From Capniomyces stellatus (Eukaryota > Kickxellomycota > Harpellomycetes > Harpellales > Legeriomycetaceae): a stretch of DNA of 64,000 nt. Below are positions 1 through 12,192 of the stretch, piece by piece. The stretch is taken from positions 80,958-144,957 of the forward strand of contig LUVW01000037.1 in NCBI GenBank assembly GCA_001661515.1, given 5' to 3'. A model generated the notes under the pieces. The model searched no databases and was not told the DNA's origin. It saw only the letters and a program-made list of their open reading frames with translations. Position 1 is the stretch's first letter, and every line of letters starts with the position of its first letter. A program made the position numbers and the translations under genes.

Positions 1-45
1 AGACGCAGCTTGTGCTTTTTGGTCTCTATCGCTTTCTGGATCCAT
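1..45 (-). CDS. 5' end of an unidentified leftward gene (partial)
   Basis: An ATG on the minus strand at 45-43, in a TAAAATGG context, opens a frame that reads MDPESDRDQKAQAAS and runs off the left edge of the window. Fifteen hydrophilic codons are too few to name a family. The 609 bp to the 3' end of the ABC transporter would include its promoter. It could be chance, since 15 open codons prove little. Confidence 0.4.
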   Translation of the reverse strand, partial: MDPESDRDQKAQAAS

Positions 46-654
46 TTTATCTAAACACTTTTCTTCCGATTATTTCTCTCCCCGTGTATCTACCTTTATT
101 TTGATTCTTCTTTATTGTTAATCTAATGTACTTTAACTAGCCACAATCCATTCAAAGGGCCTTTCTTGCTGTTGACTTTCATGCTATTTATAATCCTATT
201 CAAGTCAATAACAAAGTGCATTTTACATCCAAGTCAGGTATTTCCCCTCCTTTTTTCTCCTACTGTCAAATATTATTAATGGGTTTTATAAACGATCGCT
301 AATTTGATTGGATAATCCCCTTAAACGCAGTGATTTACTTTAAAAGTATAAACCGATTTCCCAATAATAATAAAAAGTATATTTCAATATAAAAAATGAA
401 AAAGAAGTGTATACATAATATGCATACAAGTGATTTTTTATTGCAACATAATCACTATTAAATGCGACCGTCTGATTTTAAAGGCGCAAAATATCACTCC
501 CTCCAAAAAAATATCAAAAAAAATGTCAACCAAGATACAATATAACATCGTTGAAAGCATCATACTTTCTCTGGTTTATTACCAAAATCATCTCTGTTTT
601 AAATGTATCTATTAGATATCAAGGACTAAAGAATCTAATATCAAACACTAATAA
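46..654. other. Spacer between the left-edge gene and the ABC transporter
   Basis: AT-rich sequence with no convincing coding frame, RNA gene or repeat. It should hold the promoter of the leftward partial gene and the 3' untranslated region of the ABC transporter. Confidence 0.6.
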
Positions 655-3600
655 TTACGAGAAGCTGATGTCGTCGTTAACCAACTTGTAAAATGTGGAA
701 TCGGGGTCTTCCAGCAACTTTTCTCTATCGTCGTACTCTATGACTCTACCACCATCAACCACAACAATTTTGTCGTATAGCATGATCGTTTTAAGTCTGT
801 GTGCTATAGTGATAACAGTGCAATCCCCAAGCTCGGTTCTGATTATATCTTGAACCTTTTGGCTGGTCAATACATCGATTGCTGATGTTGCCTCGTCCAG
901 AACCAGAATCTTTGACTTGTGCAGCACTGCACGCGCCAAACAGAGCAACTGACGCTGACCCATAGACAGATTGGATCCCCTTGAGTGGATCCCCATCATC
1001 AAGCCAGACTCGGACCCATAAGTAAGGTTTTCTGTGCTACTTGAGCTTGCCCAAGACTTGATATCAGCAACTTCTAGTGATTTCCAAATCTCCGAGTCTG
1101 TGTACTCGTTAAATGGATCAAGGTTTTCTCTCAGAGTTCCAGAAATAAGAACAGGATCCTGCGGAATGATCTGCATTTTAGAGCGAAGGTCATGCAATCC
1201 GATTTCACTGACATCAATTCCATCAATGATAATTGATCCCTCGGAGGCTTCAAATATTCTAAACAATGCTAGAGCCAAGCTGGTCTTTCCCGACCCGGTT
1301 CTCCCTACCACTCCGATTTTGGAGTTTGACAGAATGTTTAGATTGATATCTATCAGTGCTGGTTCTAATTCAGGGCGGTATCTGGCACTGTAGTTGCTGA
1401 AAACAATGTTCCCATTTTGGGGCCAGTCCTTAGGGGGTTCGTTTCCGGGTATTATCTGGGGAGATTCTGTTGGAAGTTTAGAGAATTCAAAGTTTCTTTG
1501 GATAGAGTTTAGAATAGACTCCAAATCAACAAACTTTTCAACGCTAGAAATAAGCAATGGCGTTATGCTTAAACTGAATGAAGTGACTAGCGCAATTTTA
1601 GTTGGGCTAATTGTATCTTTGTCGGTGTCAAACTTCAAAAAAATGTCAAGAGTGGAGATCAGAGAGCCGATAAAGATCAGGTATACACCCATAAATTCTA
1701 TCCTTAACCGCAGCCAGTTTTTCAGCGAAAAAAGAGGGTAGCTTGCCATGATGTTGTAGTTCAGTAAAGCTAGATTTTTTTTGTAAAACTCACTGGTCAT
1801 GTTATACGATTGAACGGATGTCATTCCTGCCAACAGCTCGCCAAATTCGGTCTCCATGGCCAACTTTGTCTTATTTTCAAGAATTTTCAGTTTTCTGCTT
1901 GGTTTGGTGTATAAATAGTAAACTGCGATGATGGCAATAATGAGTGGAATGGATGCGTACCCAAACTCTGGAAGCGATGCAATAACAACAACGAGGAAAG
2001 AAATTGAAGCTACTGTGGAGCTTATCCAAGAGTCAAAGGTGTTTGGTAGAGTAAAATCAAGGATGTCTTGATCAGCTTTAAATTGATCAAGAATGGTTTC
2101 TGTTAGCGTAACGTCAAAGAACGACGATGGAGAGCGGATAACAGAATTGAGGAGTCTTTTATGTGTTGATTTTGCAGCACTGGTGGCACACAGACACCAC
2201 ATGAACAGATGCTGGATGGAGTAGAAAAGTGCAAAAACAGTTGTGATCGAAAAGATAATTAAAGAGTACTGTATTATGTCGAATTTGGTGGCATTCTTGA
2301 AATCAACATTGATATAACTGTCTACCCAAACACCAGCTCCAACGATTATGGATTGAGAGAATCCAAGAGCAACCAAGTATAGAACAAACCCTAGATATGA
2401 TGAGTATCTTAGGTATCTCCACATTAGCACCCATTTAAAATTGCCTTCATTTATCCGATCAACTTTGTTTATTTCGTCATGCGTGCTCATCAGTCTCATT
2501 AGCTCGATTGGGTCTGCATACTTTTGGTTATCCAACATACTCTCCAAGTTAGTGCTCGAGTTTTTGTAGACGGTAGCGTCTAAAGAAATATTATCACTGC
2601 CGTCAAAGTCAGAATCTTGCGGACCAAACGACTTACTTTCCAACAAATTGTTCATGCTCCTATTTGAAATAAATACCCCGCTGTCCAACCTCAAAAGTTT
2701 TGAGCTGTAAACAACCCTGATTTTTTCTTTTCCATCAGGCTCGATTTCCGACTTTATTTCAGTGCCCTTAAAGTACTTTGTTGAGAGCAGTTTGTAAAGA
2801 ATTCCATCCGTATTCTCCATAAGCTCTTCAAAACCTCCCTGTTGGACTATTGAGCCATGGTCCATAACGCAAATTTTATCAAAACTAGACAAATAAACTA
2901 CTGTTTTAGTCACCATTATCCGAGTATGATCTTTCAGAAACCCTTTGTTTCCAATCACATTTTTCATAATTTTAAATCCAACACGAGCGTCCAAATTGGC
3001 AAGCGGGTCGTCAAACAGATACACCTGGGCTTTAGAATACACAGCTCTGGCCATCGATATCCGTGTGCCCTGGCCTCCTGAAAGATTTATTCCGCTTTTG
3101 CCCACTATTGTCAAGTCTCCTTGAGGAAGCCTAACAAAATATCTTTCCAGTTTGCACAGCTTTACGACTTTCAGGTAAAATTCTTTGTCAAACTTGTTTC
3201 CAAAAAGAATATTCTCACGTATAGTGTCGTTCATAATCAGTGCTGACTGAGGCACATACGCCACTCTTCCCTTTAATTCAATGCTTCCTCTCAGCACTTC
3301 CATTTCCCCTAACATTGCCGATAGCAACGATGATTTCCCTGAACCTATTTTCCCCACAACAGCCACCATTTCTCCATAGTTAGCGCTGAAGTCGATGTTT
3401 TTTAAGCAGTTGAGTTTTTCTACTTTATCTGGACTTTCTGTGTCACTTTGTTTAACATCTTGGTTTCCAATACAACTTTCACCGCCTTTATCCTCCTCAA
3501 TGGCTGCACTGATATTGGTTTTTTCTGAACTGGCCGATTCATTGGTGGTTTTTGTGGAGGTTTTTTTAAGCATTTTGCCTACAAAACTACTAGCACTTTT

Positions 3601-5616
3601 GGTTTTTTTTATGCTATCACTGTCTCCTTTCTCAGAGTAATCCCAAGAAAAATCACCTCCCTTAATACTAATTACCCTAACTTTAGAGCGGTCTATTTTC
3701 TCGCTATTCAAACCGTCAAAGTATTTCTTGTCATGTTCTATGCTTTCTACACCTTGAATCAACAGAAAATCCACTATTCTTTTTGCGCTTCCCTTTGCCT
3801 CCACGGCTTCTTTATATGCTTCTGGGAACTGTGTGGCATATGATCTGATGTGACCCGCTAAAGTTAACGTAACATACACCAGTGTCAAGTACAGCTTTGT
3901 TTCTTCGGTAAAGCCAGCCTCAAATAGCAGATACATAGTAAAGCTGACAATTGGGACCAAGTAGGCTAGTGCATTCAAAAATAGTGACTGCAGTGCTATT
4001 AAGTAGCCGTATTTTCTCATTATTGGGACTTCCTTATTGTTTCGTATCTGCTTAATTTTTTTTCTGAAATACTCTTCCCATGAAAAAAGCTTTATTGACT
4101 TTACATTTAAAAGATACTCCTTGATTATCCTCACTCGCATATCTCTCTTTTTATCCTTTATGAACTTTGCACTATTTACAGCTTTTCCAAAGTAATAGGC
4201 AACAGCAACAATTACCAATACCACGAGAACAGTTGCAAGAGAAGACACTCCCATTGAAACAATAAGCAAACTGGCCGATATAAGAATTGCAACTGGGGAG
4301 CTCCAAAGCATGTTGATAGATTCGACTAGATCGGATATATTTTTTACATCTTTGCTGACTAAACTAGCTATTTTTTCGTTTGTGAGATTCAGTCTTTTGA
4401 AGTTTGGGAGGACCATGGCTTTGCTGTAAATTGTCGATGTGAGCACTGTCTTTACTTTCAGCTTCAATATCATGGTAGTTTGGTAATAGCGAGCAATTGA
4501 AAGAGACTGGGCTATTGAGATGGAAAGGTACGCAAAAGATATAGTGAATCCAAAGTAAAACTTGTGCTCCTTCCACAACTCCTTAAGAAATATTGCGTCT
4601 AGAAACTCGTAAAAAACCACCAGCAAAAAGAATCGGAAAATATCGTAAATCAATTTATAGAGCGTTGACATTATTATAGCGTGCCTGAATGTTACGAATA
4701 AAACCCTTCTCAAGCTTGGAGATTCTCTGTTGTTTTTAATCTCACTTTCCCAGTTTATTTTAAATCTTCTTATGCATTTCTCAGAATCGAGTGCTCTAGG
4801 AACTGGATCCAGATCAGAAATAGAAACCCTTTTATAGTTACGGAATTTTAGTAGCTTTCTTGCCCACACAAATAGCATGATGGAATATACATTGGATTTT
4901 TCCTCTAGCGACTTTTTCTCCTTCTCTCGTCCAATCTGCACGCTATATCTCTGAACCCTGTTCTTGTCCAGCAGCTCTAAAGCCCAAATAAGAAAAACCA
5001 AGATGATCTCTATAATTATACAGGCAAAATAGCCTGTAATAGCATTAAGCTCTATTGCTATCGAGTAAAGAGAGTATATCAGCAACGCCATCTTTCCAAG
5101 AATCAAGCCCCAATAAAATGTCATAAACTGCGACCGACTTGAAGAGCGCGACTGCTCAAAGTAGTGTAAAACCAATGCAAATGACGTCGAAAACAACCCT
5201 ATGATTGCAGACGCTGTGCTTGAATTAAACTTTGCACCGATCTTAGTATCTGTAGATGTCACTACTTCTGCAACCTTGATCATGAATAGCAAGCAGATAA
5301 AACTTATTTGGAAATAATACTTTGGATCTTTGAATACACTTGGTGTGATAGGTTCCAACTTTTTAAGATACACAAGCCTGTATATCCCGTAGCAAAAGAG
5401 CATCATGTTGATGGATTGCTCGATAGGTATCTGGACCGCGCACGATGGTATTAAATAGTAGTCCACGGAAGCCAAATAATCCTATGTGTTTAAAATAAAC
5501 CTTGGCGTTAATTCTACAAACTATAAATACCATCAACAGTTTTTTTTTAATGAATAGATGCTTTGACTTACGAAGCCTAGTCCATCGATACAAAATCCTG
5601 GAATTAGCTCACTCAT
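655..5616 (-). CDS. ABCC/MRP-type ABC transporter, full-length
   Basis: A two-exon gene: exon 1 is 5616-5572 (MSELIPGFCIDGLGF), intron 5571-5482 (GTAAGT...TAG), exon 2 is 5481-655, giving 1,623 residues. The small first exon supplies the ATG and the FC...GLGF N-terminus expected of MRPs. A hydrophobic TMD0 spans about residues 20-190, followed by TMD1. NBD1 has Walker A GKIGSGKSS near residue 727, signature LSGGQ and Walker B LFDDPLANLD, where Asp replaces the catalytic Glu, as is usual in MRP NBD1. TMD2 follows. NBD2 has GRTGSGKTS near 1410, LSMGQ and LVLDEATSAID with the Glu present. NBD1 carries a Ser/Lys-rich insert of about 75 residues between FSWD and the Walker A strand. The family exports glutathione conjugates and other organic anions, often into the vacuole (Ycf1/Bpt1). 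The substrate here is unknown. Confidence 0.95.
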
Positions 5617-7555
5617 TGCGTATATGAAATTGGTTTGTTGCTATTACAAGCAGGGTTTTTTATGTGGTTGGTTTTATTGCTGATTTCTGCACTTGAACTT
5701 GCGGTAATGTATCCAAGCTGTGTAAGGAGAATTAACAGAGTTGATAAACTGATGTTAACCGGGATATGTTATGGATGAGATAAACTGACAGGATATCCCA
5801 TGCTTTTTATCAGCTTGCCCCATTAATGTCATCAAAATGTATAAGTGGTGGTTATATTCACCAGAGTGGATCATCTTTACATTTCAATATTAGAATTCTT
5901 GCAATAAATAAAAGACCTTGTATCAAAAAAAATTACTACCATTTTTTTTCCTGGCAAATATAGGTTATTTGCCAATAAACCACATAAATGAAAATAGTAG
6001 TAGCAATAATAGTAATAATAATAAAACATCGGCTATTCTGTTGAAACGGGTATTTATATTTATTTTTTTAATTGAAATGGGTATTTATATTTTTATTATT
6101 TTTTTGTGTTTTATTAACAACTGTTATTGCTTAAATGGAAATAGTAAACTTTGACATTATATTTAGCATTACGTAACTTTGTAAATTTGTGTAATGATGT
6201 GTTCTTTTATAATAAATAAAGTTTGGGCTTTTTTGTCGTTAGAATTAGAAACTAAACAACTTTTGTCTTTCAAATAAAAATTCATGCGTTTGAGCAAGTC
6301 AGATTTATATCAAAAGCTGTTGTAAGAACGGTGTATTCTTGGAACGGCCAGATTAACTAGGCAAAGCCAAAACCACTCGAGTAAACCGCTTTAATCCACT
6401 ATAATTCTGTTATTTAATATGCAGTTAATTTGAAAAGTAAGGTAGTATTAAAAAGCAATAACGTAAAGCTGTAATAGTAGCTGGCTCGGAAATCCGGGAA
6501 AGTTGTAAAGTTATTGACAGTCTACTTGGCCAATGAATAAAGGCTCTTGGGATCGAGTTTGTAATCATAAAACCGGTGGGTAGATGAACTCAGCAAAAAA
6601 AAACAATAGTGGTATTTATATAAAAAAAAGGCCGATGGTAGTTGAATATTGGTGGCAGGGCCTAATATTTCTTAGAAACTTCCCCAAATTGGGTGATTGG
6701 CAAAACTAATAAAGGCAGAATTGAACCAAATTAAATAACCTACATTTAGTTATACCCGGATTCAATACTCGGCTTATATAACTTGAAATAGCTGAAATTG
6801 TCTTGCACAGTTTATTGAGATTATGACATTCTTCCCGTGTTCCGTAATATTTAATACCCCGATAATCTAGTTGCGATTGGACCCACTGAGATACAATTTA
6901 TTTTATTTTTACATCTGACTATAAAATACAAATTTGAAAATTGACATATTCCGGAAACATCTACTAACATGGGTTATACTGTTTGTGAATAATTTATGGT
7001 AACTCTGGCATTTTCTTTGTGTTTATTTTCCTTTTATTTATTAACACACACTACTTTATAGCAGAGACTCCTTACTTGACTGTAGATTTTGGCAAAGTAC
7101 TTGTTAAGAAATGAATCCAAATATCTGAGGTACCAAAGGTATTTCTGGTTAGTAAAATTATGAGGACTGCTTAATCTTTGCCTAGAAGTGATGCTAGTAT
7201 GCGGTTTGGAGAAATAGAGGTCTCAAATGTTATGTCGCTGTTGTTTGTACTTTTCTTGTTGATTAGTTTTTTTCTATTTGTTGATTCGATCATTTACTCC
7301 TGTTTGTTCTTTTATGTGTGTATTATTTTGTATTTCTTTGTATTAAACTAAAACTAGATATAAATTGTTTGGATCCTAATGCCACGGCTTTGTCTACTGT
7401 TGTTGGTACATGTATATTAAAGCTCTTAAACAACCTTTTCATGCTATGGATGTATTCTATATAAACATTTTACTTGTCTTTATTAAGTTACCTGCAAATA
7501 TCGTTTGGCTATTTCTTTTTGTTTTAGGTCGATTCTTGCAAATCAAACACCGTTT

Positions 7556-7625
7556 TCCCATTAACTTCTATTGTTTTTCCTTTAATTTATATTGTTTATC
7601 CATTAATTTGTATTGTTTTCTTTAA
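7556..7625. repeat. Degenerate tandem repeat, about 22 bp x 3
   Basis: Three imperfect copies of a T-rich unit reading roughly CATTAATTTxTATTGTTTTTC lie head to tail. The function is unknown. Confidence 0.5.
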
Positions 7626-8737
7626 CTTTTGTTATGGATGTTCAAAATATTACTTGGTTCGAAATAAACTACACAAGTAGCGGTAAATATTTGTAAAGGG
7701 AAATTCTGCACTAATATTATTGGCTGTTATTGGAAAATAAAAGAATATTTCAACAATTAAAAATTACGCTTTATCGAATATATCGTGTGATCAAAATAAT
7801 ATTGAAGGTTTTATGTCTATTTATTGGGCAACACTACTCAAGTTAAAGTATTTGACCAAAGCTCAACAAAAAAAACATTCCAAAAAGAAAAATAAACAAA
7901 ACGAAAACCAAAAATTCAATTAGCATATAGTTTTCTAATATTTAGTGATAGTTCGATAAACTAGGCTAGCGTAAAATCAAAAACCCAGTCACCCGATTCG
8001 TTTATCACGATCCTGCTATCTGTTTTGATGGTTGGATTAATAACATTTCTACTTGTTTATTTCTTTCGCTCAACATTTGCTTTTGTTGTTATCGTAGCAA
8101 CTTTAACTAAATAACTCCTTACAAAGATATGATATGGAAAGCTTCAGACCTAGAATAACAATGTATGTATCAACTATACTTTGGCCACACATGTTAAATG
8201 TAAATTCTGGATGACTTTGATCAATTAAAGTCGTATTATTGTTTTTATTTTATTTTTGGACACAACCAAAGTCAACTCTACACGGGTTCAGCTAGCTATT
8301 GTTTTGTTTATCACTTTTTTTATAAAAAAAAAAAAAGTTCAGCAAAAGCTGGGATAATACACCATTTTTGTTTGACAAAGTATATTAGTTGGGTTAATGG
8401 ACTAATAAAAGTTGACCTTAATCCAATTCGGTTAATATGGGTTGTTTAGACTACGGTAGTAAATATTTGCTAGTTAAAGTACACCAAGGACTAAAGAGAT
8501 GTGTATAAAAATCCAAAACTGATAACAAAACACAGGCAAAAGGTGATACGCACTGGATCATAAGAGAACAATAAACAATTGGCGCTCAGCCAATGCTCAA
8601 AGTGTGAAACCCTATTAGCACTGTTTACAATAATGAAAATGGACATCTTGGTAGTGAAAGCTATTTTTATTTTATTTTTTTACTCTCGACTCAAACTTAG
8701 ACAAGATTTGATGGTATGTTTTGTCCTGAGCGAGGTG

Positions 8738-8746
8738 TATATAAAT
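8738..8746 (+). promoter_or_regulatory. TATA-like box of the GH17-like gene
   Basis: TATATAAAT lies 131 bp before the ATG at 8877, the same general spacing as at three other secreted-protein genes in the window. This is inference from motif and position. Confidence 0.45.
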
Positions 8747-8876
8747 AACAATGCCAAGATACTCAATTACATACCAATTTAATCAAGTACAACTCGTCTC
8801 TGATCTAAAACTGCCTAATTATTGCAAGAAACACATTTAGTAGCAATAGGAACAATAAAATAAATATAGAGTTATA

Positions 8877-10481
8877 ATGAGGTCTGTATTACTATTTTCA
8901 AGCATTCTTAGTGCTACGCTAGCAACATCAAGGTTCAATGGACTGAGCTACAACCCCAGAAGAGGTGACGGGTCTTGCCCAACAGTTGATGATGTTCGCT
9001 CGGATTTAGCTGGGTTGAATAGATATACTGATACAATTAGAATATACAGTCTCAAAGACTGTAATCAGGGTGAACCGGTACTTGAGGCAATCAAGAATAC
9101 ACATTGGAAAATTTACTTGGGGATATGGGTGGAGAAAGGGGATGTTAGTTTTGAAGCCGATAGAAAAGAGCTGATCAGGCTAAGTAAGATGTATGATCTA
9201 AGTAAAAAGGTCAAAGGAATAATCGTGGGAAGTGGATCTTTTAGCAGAAACGAACAAAGCCTAACGCAAATCATAGAAAAAATAAAAAACATCAAGGACC
9301 TTATCAAAGAGCTGGGTCTTGGATCTATTCCCGTAACTACTTCAGAGTCGTTCTACAATTATCTACCACCACTTATAGATGCAGTGGATGTGGTTATGGT
9401 GGATGGCTATCCATTCTGGGAGGGCGTAGGTATAAGTATTGCTGGTAGATTAATGCATCAACATATAGCAGGCGTCAGAGAACGAGCCAAAGGAAAGAAA
9501 GTAATGGTAGGCTCCACCGGTTGGCCAACAAAAGGTAACGCAGTTCATTCTGCTGAACCAAGTCTTGATAATTCATTCAAGTACATGAAAGACTTTATTT
9601 GCGAGGCACACAAAAAAGGTGTAGATTACCTGTACTTTTCAACAAACGACGCGCCATGGAAGGCAAGTGACCAGTTTGACCCATATCTCACTGAGGCGCA
9701 TTTTGGTGTGCTGAATGAAGATTTCAGCCCTAAATTCCCAGGAGACGACTGGTTTAAGTGTGATGATCTAGACTATACGATATCACACGCAACCACAAGC
9801 ACAGTTAGTTCGGCGCTATCTACATCCAGTCTTCTAAACTATACACGAGATAAACAGTTAACATTAGGTACTGTTGAAGCTACATCCAGTAGATTATTTG
9901 AGGATCAATTTAAAGTACCAGGAATCGAAGCTGGAGGTTCAACTTCAGTTGATTTAGGCAACTTTGCGTTAACAGATCGCGTTAGTACACCAGTGTCCAA
10001 GTCCGTAGGCTCGACCTCAACAGCCTCTGAAAAAATGACATTGCCTTTAACCGATGACATATTAACAAGCAATAATGTTGTATTGGAAGGATGGGAAGGT
10101 GAAGAAGAATTTGAAGAGTCTGAATTAATAGAAGAAACCCAACCAGAAAGTACCACAGCAGTACCTACACGGATTGTGGAATTGGCTAAACCAACTGAAA
10201 AATCCACAAAAATTATAGCCTTGTCTACAACATCAGAAATAACAAGCCCAGCAACAAAAGTCCAAATTCTAGAAACTCAGACTAAACTAAACGTAGAGCT
10301 CCCCGAAATATGCATTGCTGGCAACTTGGCGTCACACTCTGATGTTATCAAAAAATTAAGAGGAGTAACTGTTTTTACAAGTATACCACTGGCAAAACTA
10401 TATCCCGGATTACCAGCAGAGTTTGACAATGCTATAATTGTTCTAAACCCAACCAAAACAGCCAACGTAGTCTCTAGCTAA
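8877..10481 (+). CDS. Secreted GH17-like protein, probably catalytically dead
   Basis: An intronless gene of 534 residues. A signal peptide (MRSVLLFSSILSATLATS) is followed by a GH17 (beta-1,3-glucanase/transglucosylase) fold from about residue 20 to 300. It is recognised by GLSYNP, DTIRIYSLKDC, the TGWPT strand and DAPWK. The two catalytic positions are changed. The usual acid/base motif VGNE reads VGSG, and the usual nucleophile motif ETGWP reads STGWP. The typical FDEPWK box reads NDAPWK. From about residue 310 the chain is Ser/Thr-rich with an acidic patch, and it ends without a hydrophobic GPI-anchor tail. The family remodels cell-wall glucan. This member more likely binds glucan or is a structural wall protein. 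A TATA-like box lies 131 bp upstream. Confidence 0.85.
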   Translation: MRSVLLFSSILSATLATSRFNGLSYNPRRGDGSCPTVDDVRSDLAGLNRYTDTIRIYSLKDCNQGEPVLEAIKNTHWKIYLGIWVEKGDVSFEADRKELIRLSKMYDLSKKVKGIIVGSGSFSRNEQSLTQIIEKIKNIKDLIKELGLGSIPVTTSESFYNYLPPLIDAVDVVMVDGYPFWEGVGISIAGRLMHQHIAGVRERAKGKKVMVGSTGWPTKGNAVHSAEPSLDNSFKYMKDFICEAHKKGVDYLYFSTNDAPWKASDQFDPYLTEAHFGVLNEDFSPKFPGDDWFKCDDLDYTISHATTSTVSSALSTSSLLNYTRDKQLTLGTVEATSSRLFEDQFKVPGIEAGGSTSVDLGNFALTDRVSTPVSKSVGSTSTASEKMTLPLTDDILTSNNVVLEGWEGEEEFEESELIEETQPESTTAVPTRIVELAKPTEKSTKIIALSTTSEITSPATKVQILETQTKLNVELPEICIAGNLASHSDVIKKLRGVTVFTSIPLAKLYPGLPAEFDNAIIVLNPTKTANVVSS

Positions 10482-11456
10482 TATCAGCTTAACCCCACAA
10501 TCTCCCTGTCTCTCATAAATATTTATATTTATTTAAATAACGAGTGTAACAATATATTTTCTTCTACTTAATATTTTGTTTTTTTTGGTACATTACTGCA
10601 GTTAACGCACAACTTGGAAATCATAAAAAAACTTATATAAAACATAAAAAAACCTCTGATACTGAGCTACTATAACCTAACTACCGCTTTATGGCAAGCA
10701 AGGAAAAGCCTCTGTTGGTTAAATTATAGTCAGAAATTACAATTGTCATATTTACTCTATCCGCTTACCATCCTTGAAATGCTCAGTTGGGATTGTTCAG
10801 AAATAACCAACTCGGGGTTTCTTTTTGCTAATGTTTATATCGCTAGGTATTATTTCTATCTGCATTTATATTGCTTGGTACTATTACTACTTGTGTTTAT
10901 TTTACTTGGTATTTCTTAATCTGTTGGTTTTTTTCTAAAAAAAAACATCACCTAAAAAAGCTAAAAGTCGACTTTGCATTGTATTTCCAAAACTCTGGTC
11001 AATTAGATTTGTTAAACAAGGATGACACAGTGCCAAAAACGGCTATTGTCTACGCACTTTTGCTTATCTGCCAGAACTATGTACAATCAAGACAGAATAT
11101 AGCCGATCTGATACAAAGTATCATAATCAACGCTCTTCATGGAACTGCATCAATTCCTTTCTGTTGAGATAGGCCGATATATACATAAACAGGACCAAAT
11201 CCCTACCTCTTCCATTATCTAGACCTAAATTGAAAACCAAAACAAAAGACACTAGAAAGATGAAAGAGTAGCAAAAGTACCATTATTGTTGCAAAGCTGC
11301 TGGAGGTTTTTTTGGCAGGGATTTTTGTATATTACCAGAGATCCCCCTTATCGATTTATTTTATACATCTTTGTCTTTTCGTTTGAACCAAAACAGCCAA
11401 ACCAAGTCAGCCAAACCAATACCAGACATTCCAAATTCTAGCCAATACTCTCAAAA
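10482..11456. other. Spacer between the GH17-like gene and the protease relic
   Basis: AT-rich. A 98-codon open frame at 10871-11167 has a hydrophobic start but matches nothing I know, and I do not call it a gene. A degenerate repeat lies at 10829-10922. Confidence 0.5.
10829..10922. repeat. Degenerate tandem repeat, about 31 bp x 3
   Basis: Three diverged copies share TTTATAT/TT, GCTAGGTA or CTTGGTA, and TATTTCT-like segments at roughly 31-bp spacing. Confidence 0.45.
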
Positions 11457-12192
11457 ATGCTTATTTCTCTGTCTTTGCTCTTATCGTCAGTGTTTATTGC
11501 CAAATCCGCAGGCATTAATCTGTCTGGGAAAGCCCGCGTAATTAATGGGACTTTCACTGCCATTTCAAACTTCCCTGCAATTGGCTTTCTATATATTCTT
11601 AGCGAATGTGGAAAGGTGATGTGATGTGGTGGTGCGTTGATATCAGATACTGCGTTTCTCACAGCAACCTGATATGTTCAATTTCTAAAGATAGAGAATC
11701 GGGATGCAATGGAGATTCTGGGGTGCCATTGTACACATCGGTTGGTGACAGAAGCCTGTTGGTTGGAGCCGTAGGCTTTGGTGAAGCCCTTGATACAACA
11801 TTGGGTTCAAATATATGTGATGTCAAAGACTCTGCTGGCTACTACACCCATGTGTATCACTTTATTGACTGGATTGTTGCAAACTCTGGTCTCAATAAAA
11901 GCAAAATTGTTGCGTCAGCTGGCTACATATCCAGTAGAACAAGTACAAGCACCACCAAAACAGCAAGCACCGCAAATGTCACGAGCATCGCCAAAGTCAC
12001 AAGCACAAGCAGCGATTACAACTCAAATACTGCCACCACCACCAAAGTCAGCATCCACACCATGCCACCAAAAGATGAAGTTGTGGCCAAGTACAAACCT
12101 GCGCATTAGTAACCTTGGTTTACTACGGCCTGCAAGTAATTGGCACCATTCCGGGCTGGTGCTTGCTATTTGGTGCCGTATGTATACTTTGA
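11457..12192 (+). pseudogene. Decayed trypsin-like (S1) serine protease gene
   Basis: The frame opening at 11457 encodes a signal peptide, an activation-like RVINGT at residues 27-32 and, after an in-frame TGA at 11622-11624, CGGALISDTAFLTA. That is the S1 sequence leading to TAAHC. It breaks at about 11667, exactly where the catalytic His should be. In another frame the next block reads ICSISK...CNGDSGVP, the serine box with GDSGG changed to GDSGV. GAVGFGE and AGYYTHVYHFIDWI follow, matching the S1 C-terminus, then a Ser/Thr-rich tail to 12109. A third frame at 12115-12192 encodes a hydrophobic GPI-anchor-like tail. About 110 residues holding His57 and Asp102 are missing. The gene has at least one stop, one deletion and two frame changes. 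No intron of normal size can rescue it. The living family cleaves proteins outside the cell. Confidence 0.7.

Larger units (their letters stand above)
5617..8876. other. 3.3-kb AT-rich spacer
   Basis: No gene is recognised on either strand. Short open frames here are AT-driven and resemble no family known to me. The spacer holds the promoters of the ABC transporter and of the GH17-like gene, some poly-A/T runs and two short degenerate repeats. Confidence 0.55.

Noticed and set aside
7655..7680. GGTTCGAA resembling a tRNA B box
   Set aside because: There is no matching A box, acceptor stem or anticodon arm around it.
10871..11167. 98-codon open frame in the spacer after the GH17-like gene
   Set aside because: It has no recognised motif, its start lies in a degenerate repeat and its composition is AT-driven. 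It is not strong enough to call.
11616..11663. Possible 48-nt intron that would rescue the protease gene
   Set aside because: It is shorter than any intron in the window, would remove the conserved CGGALIS strand, and would still leave His57 and Asp102 missing.
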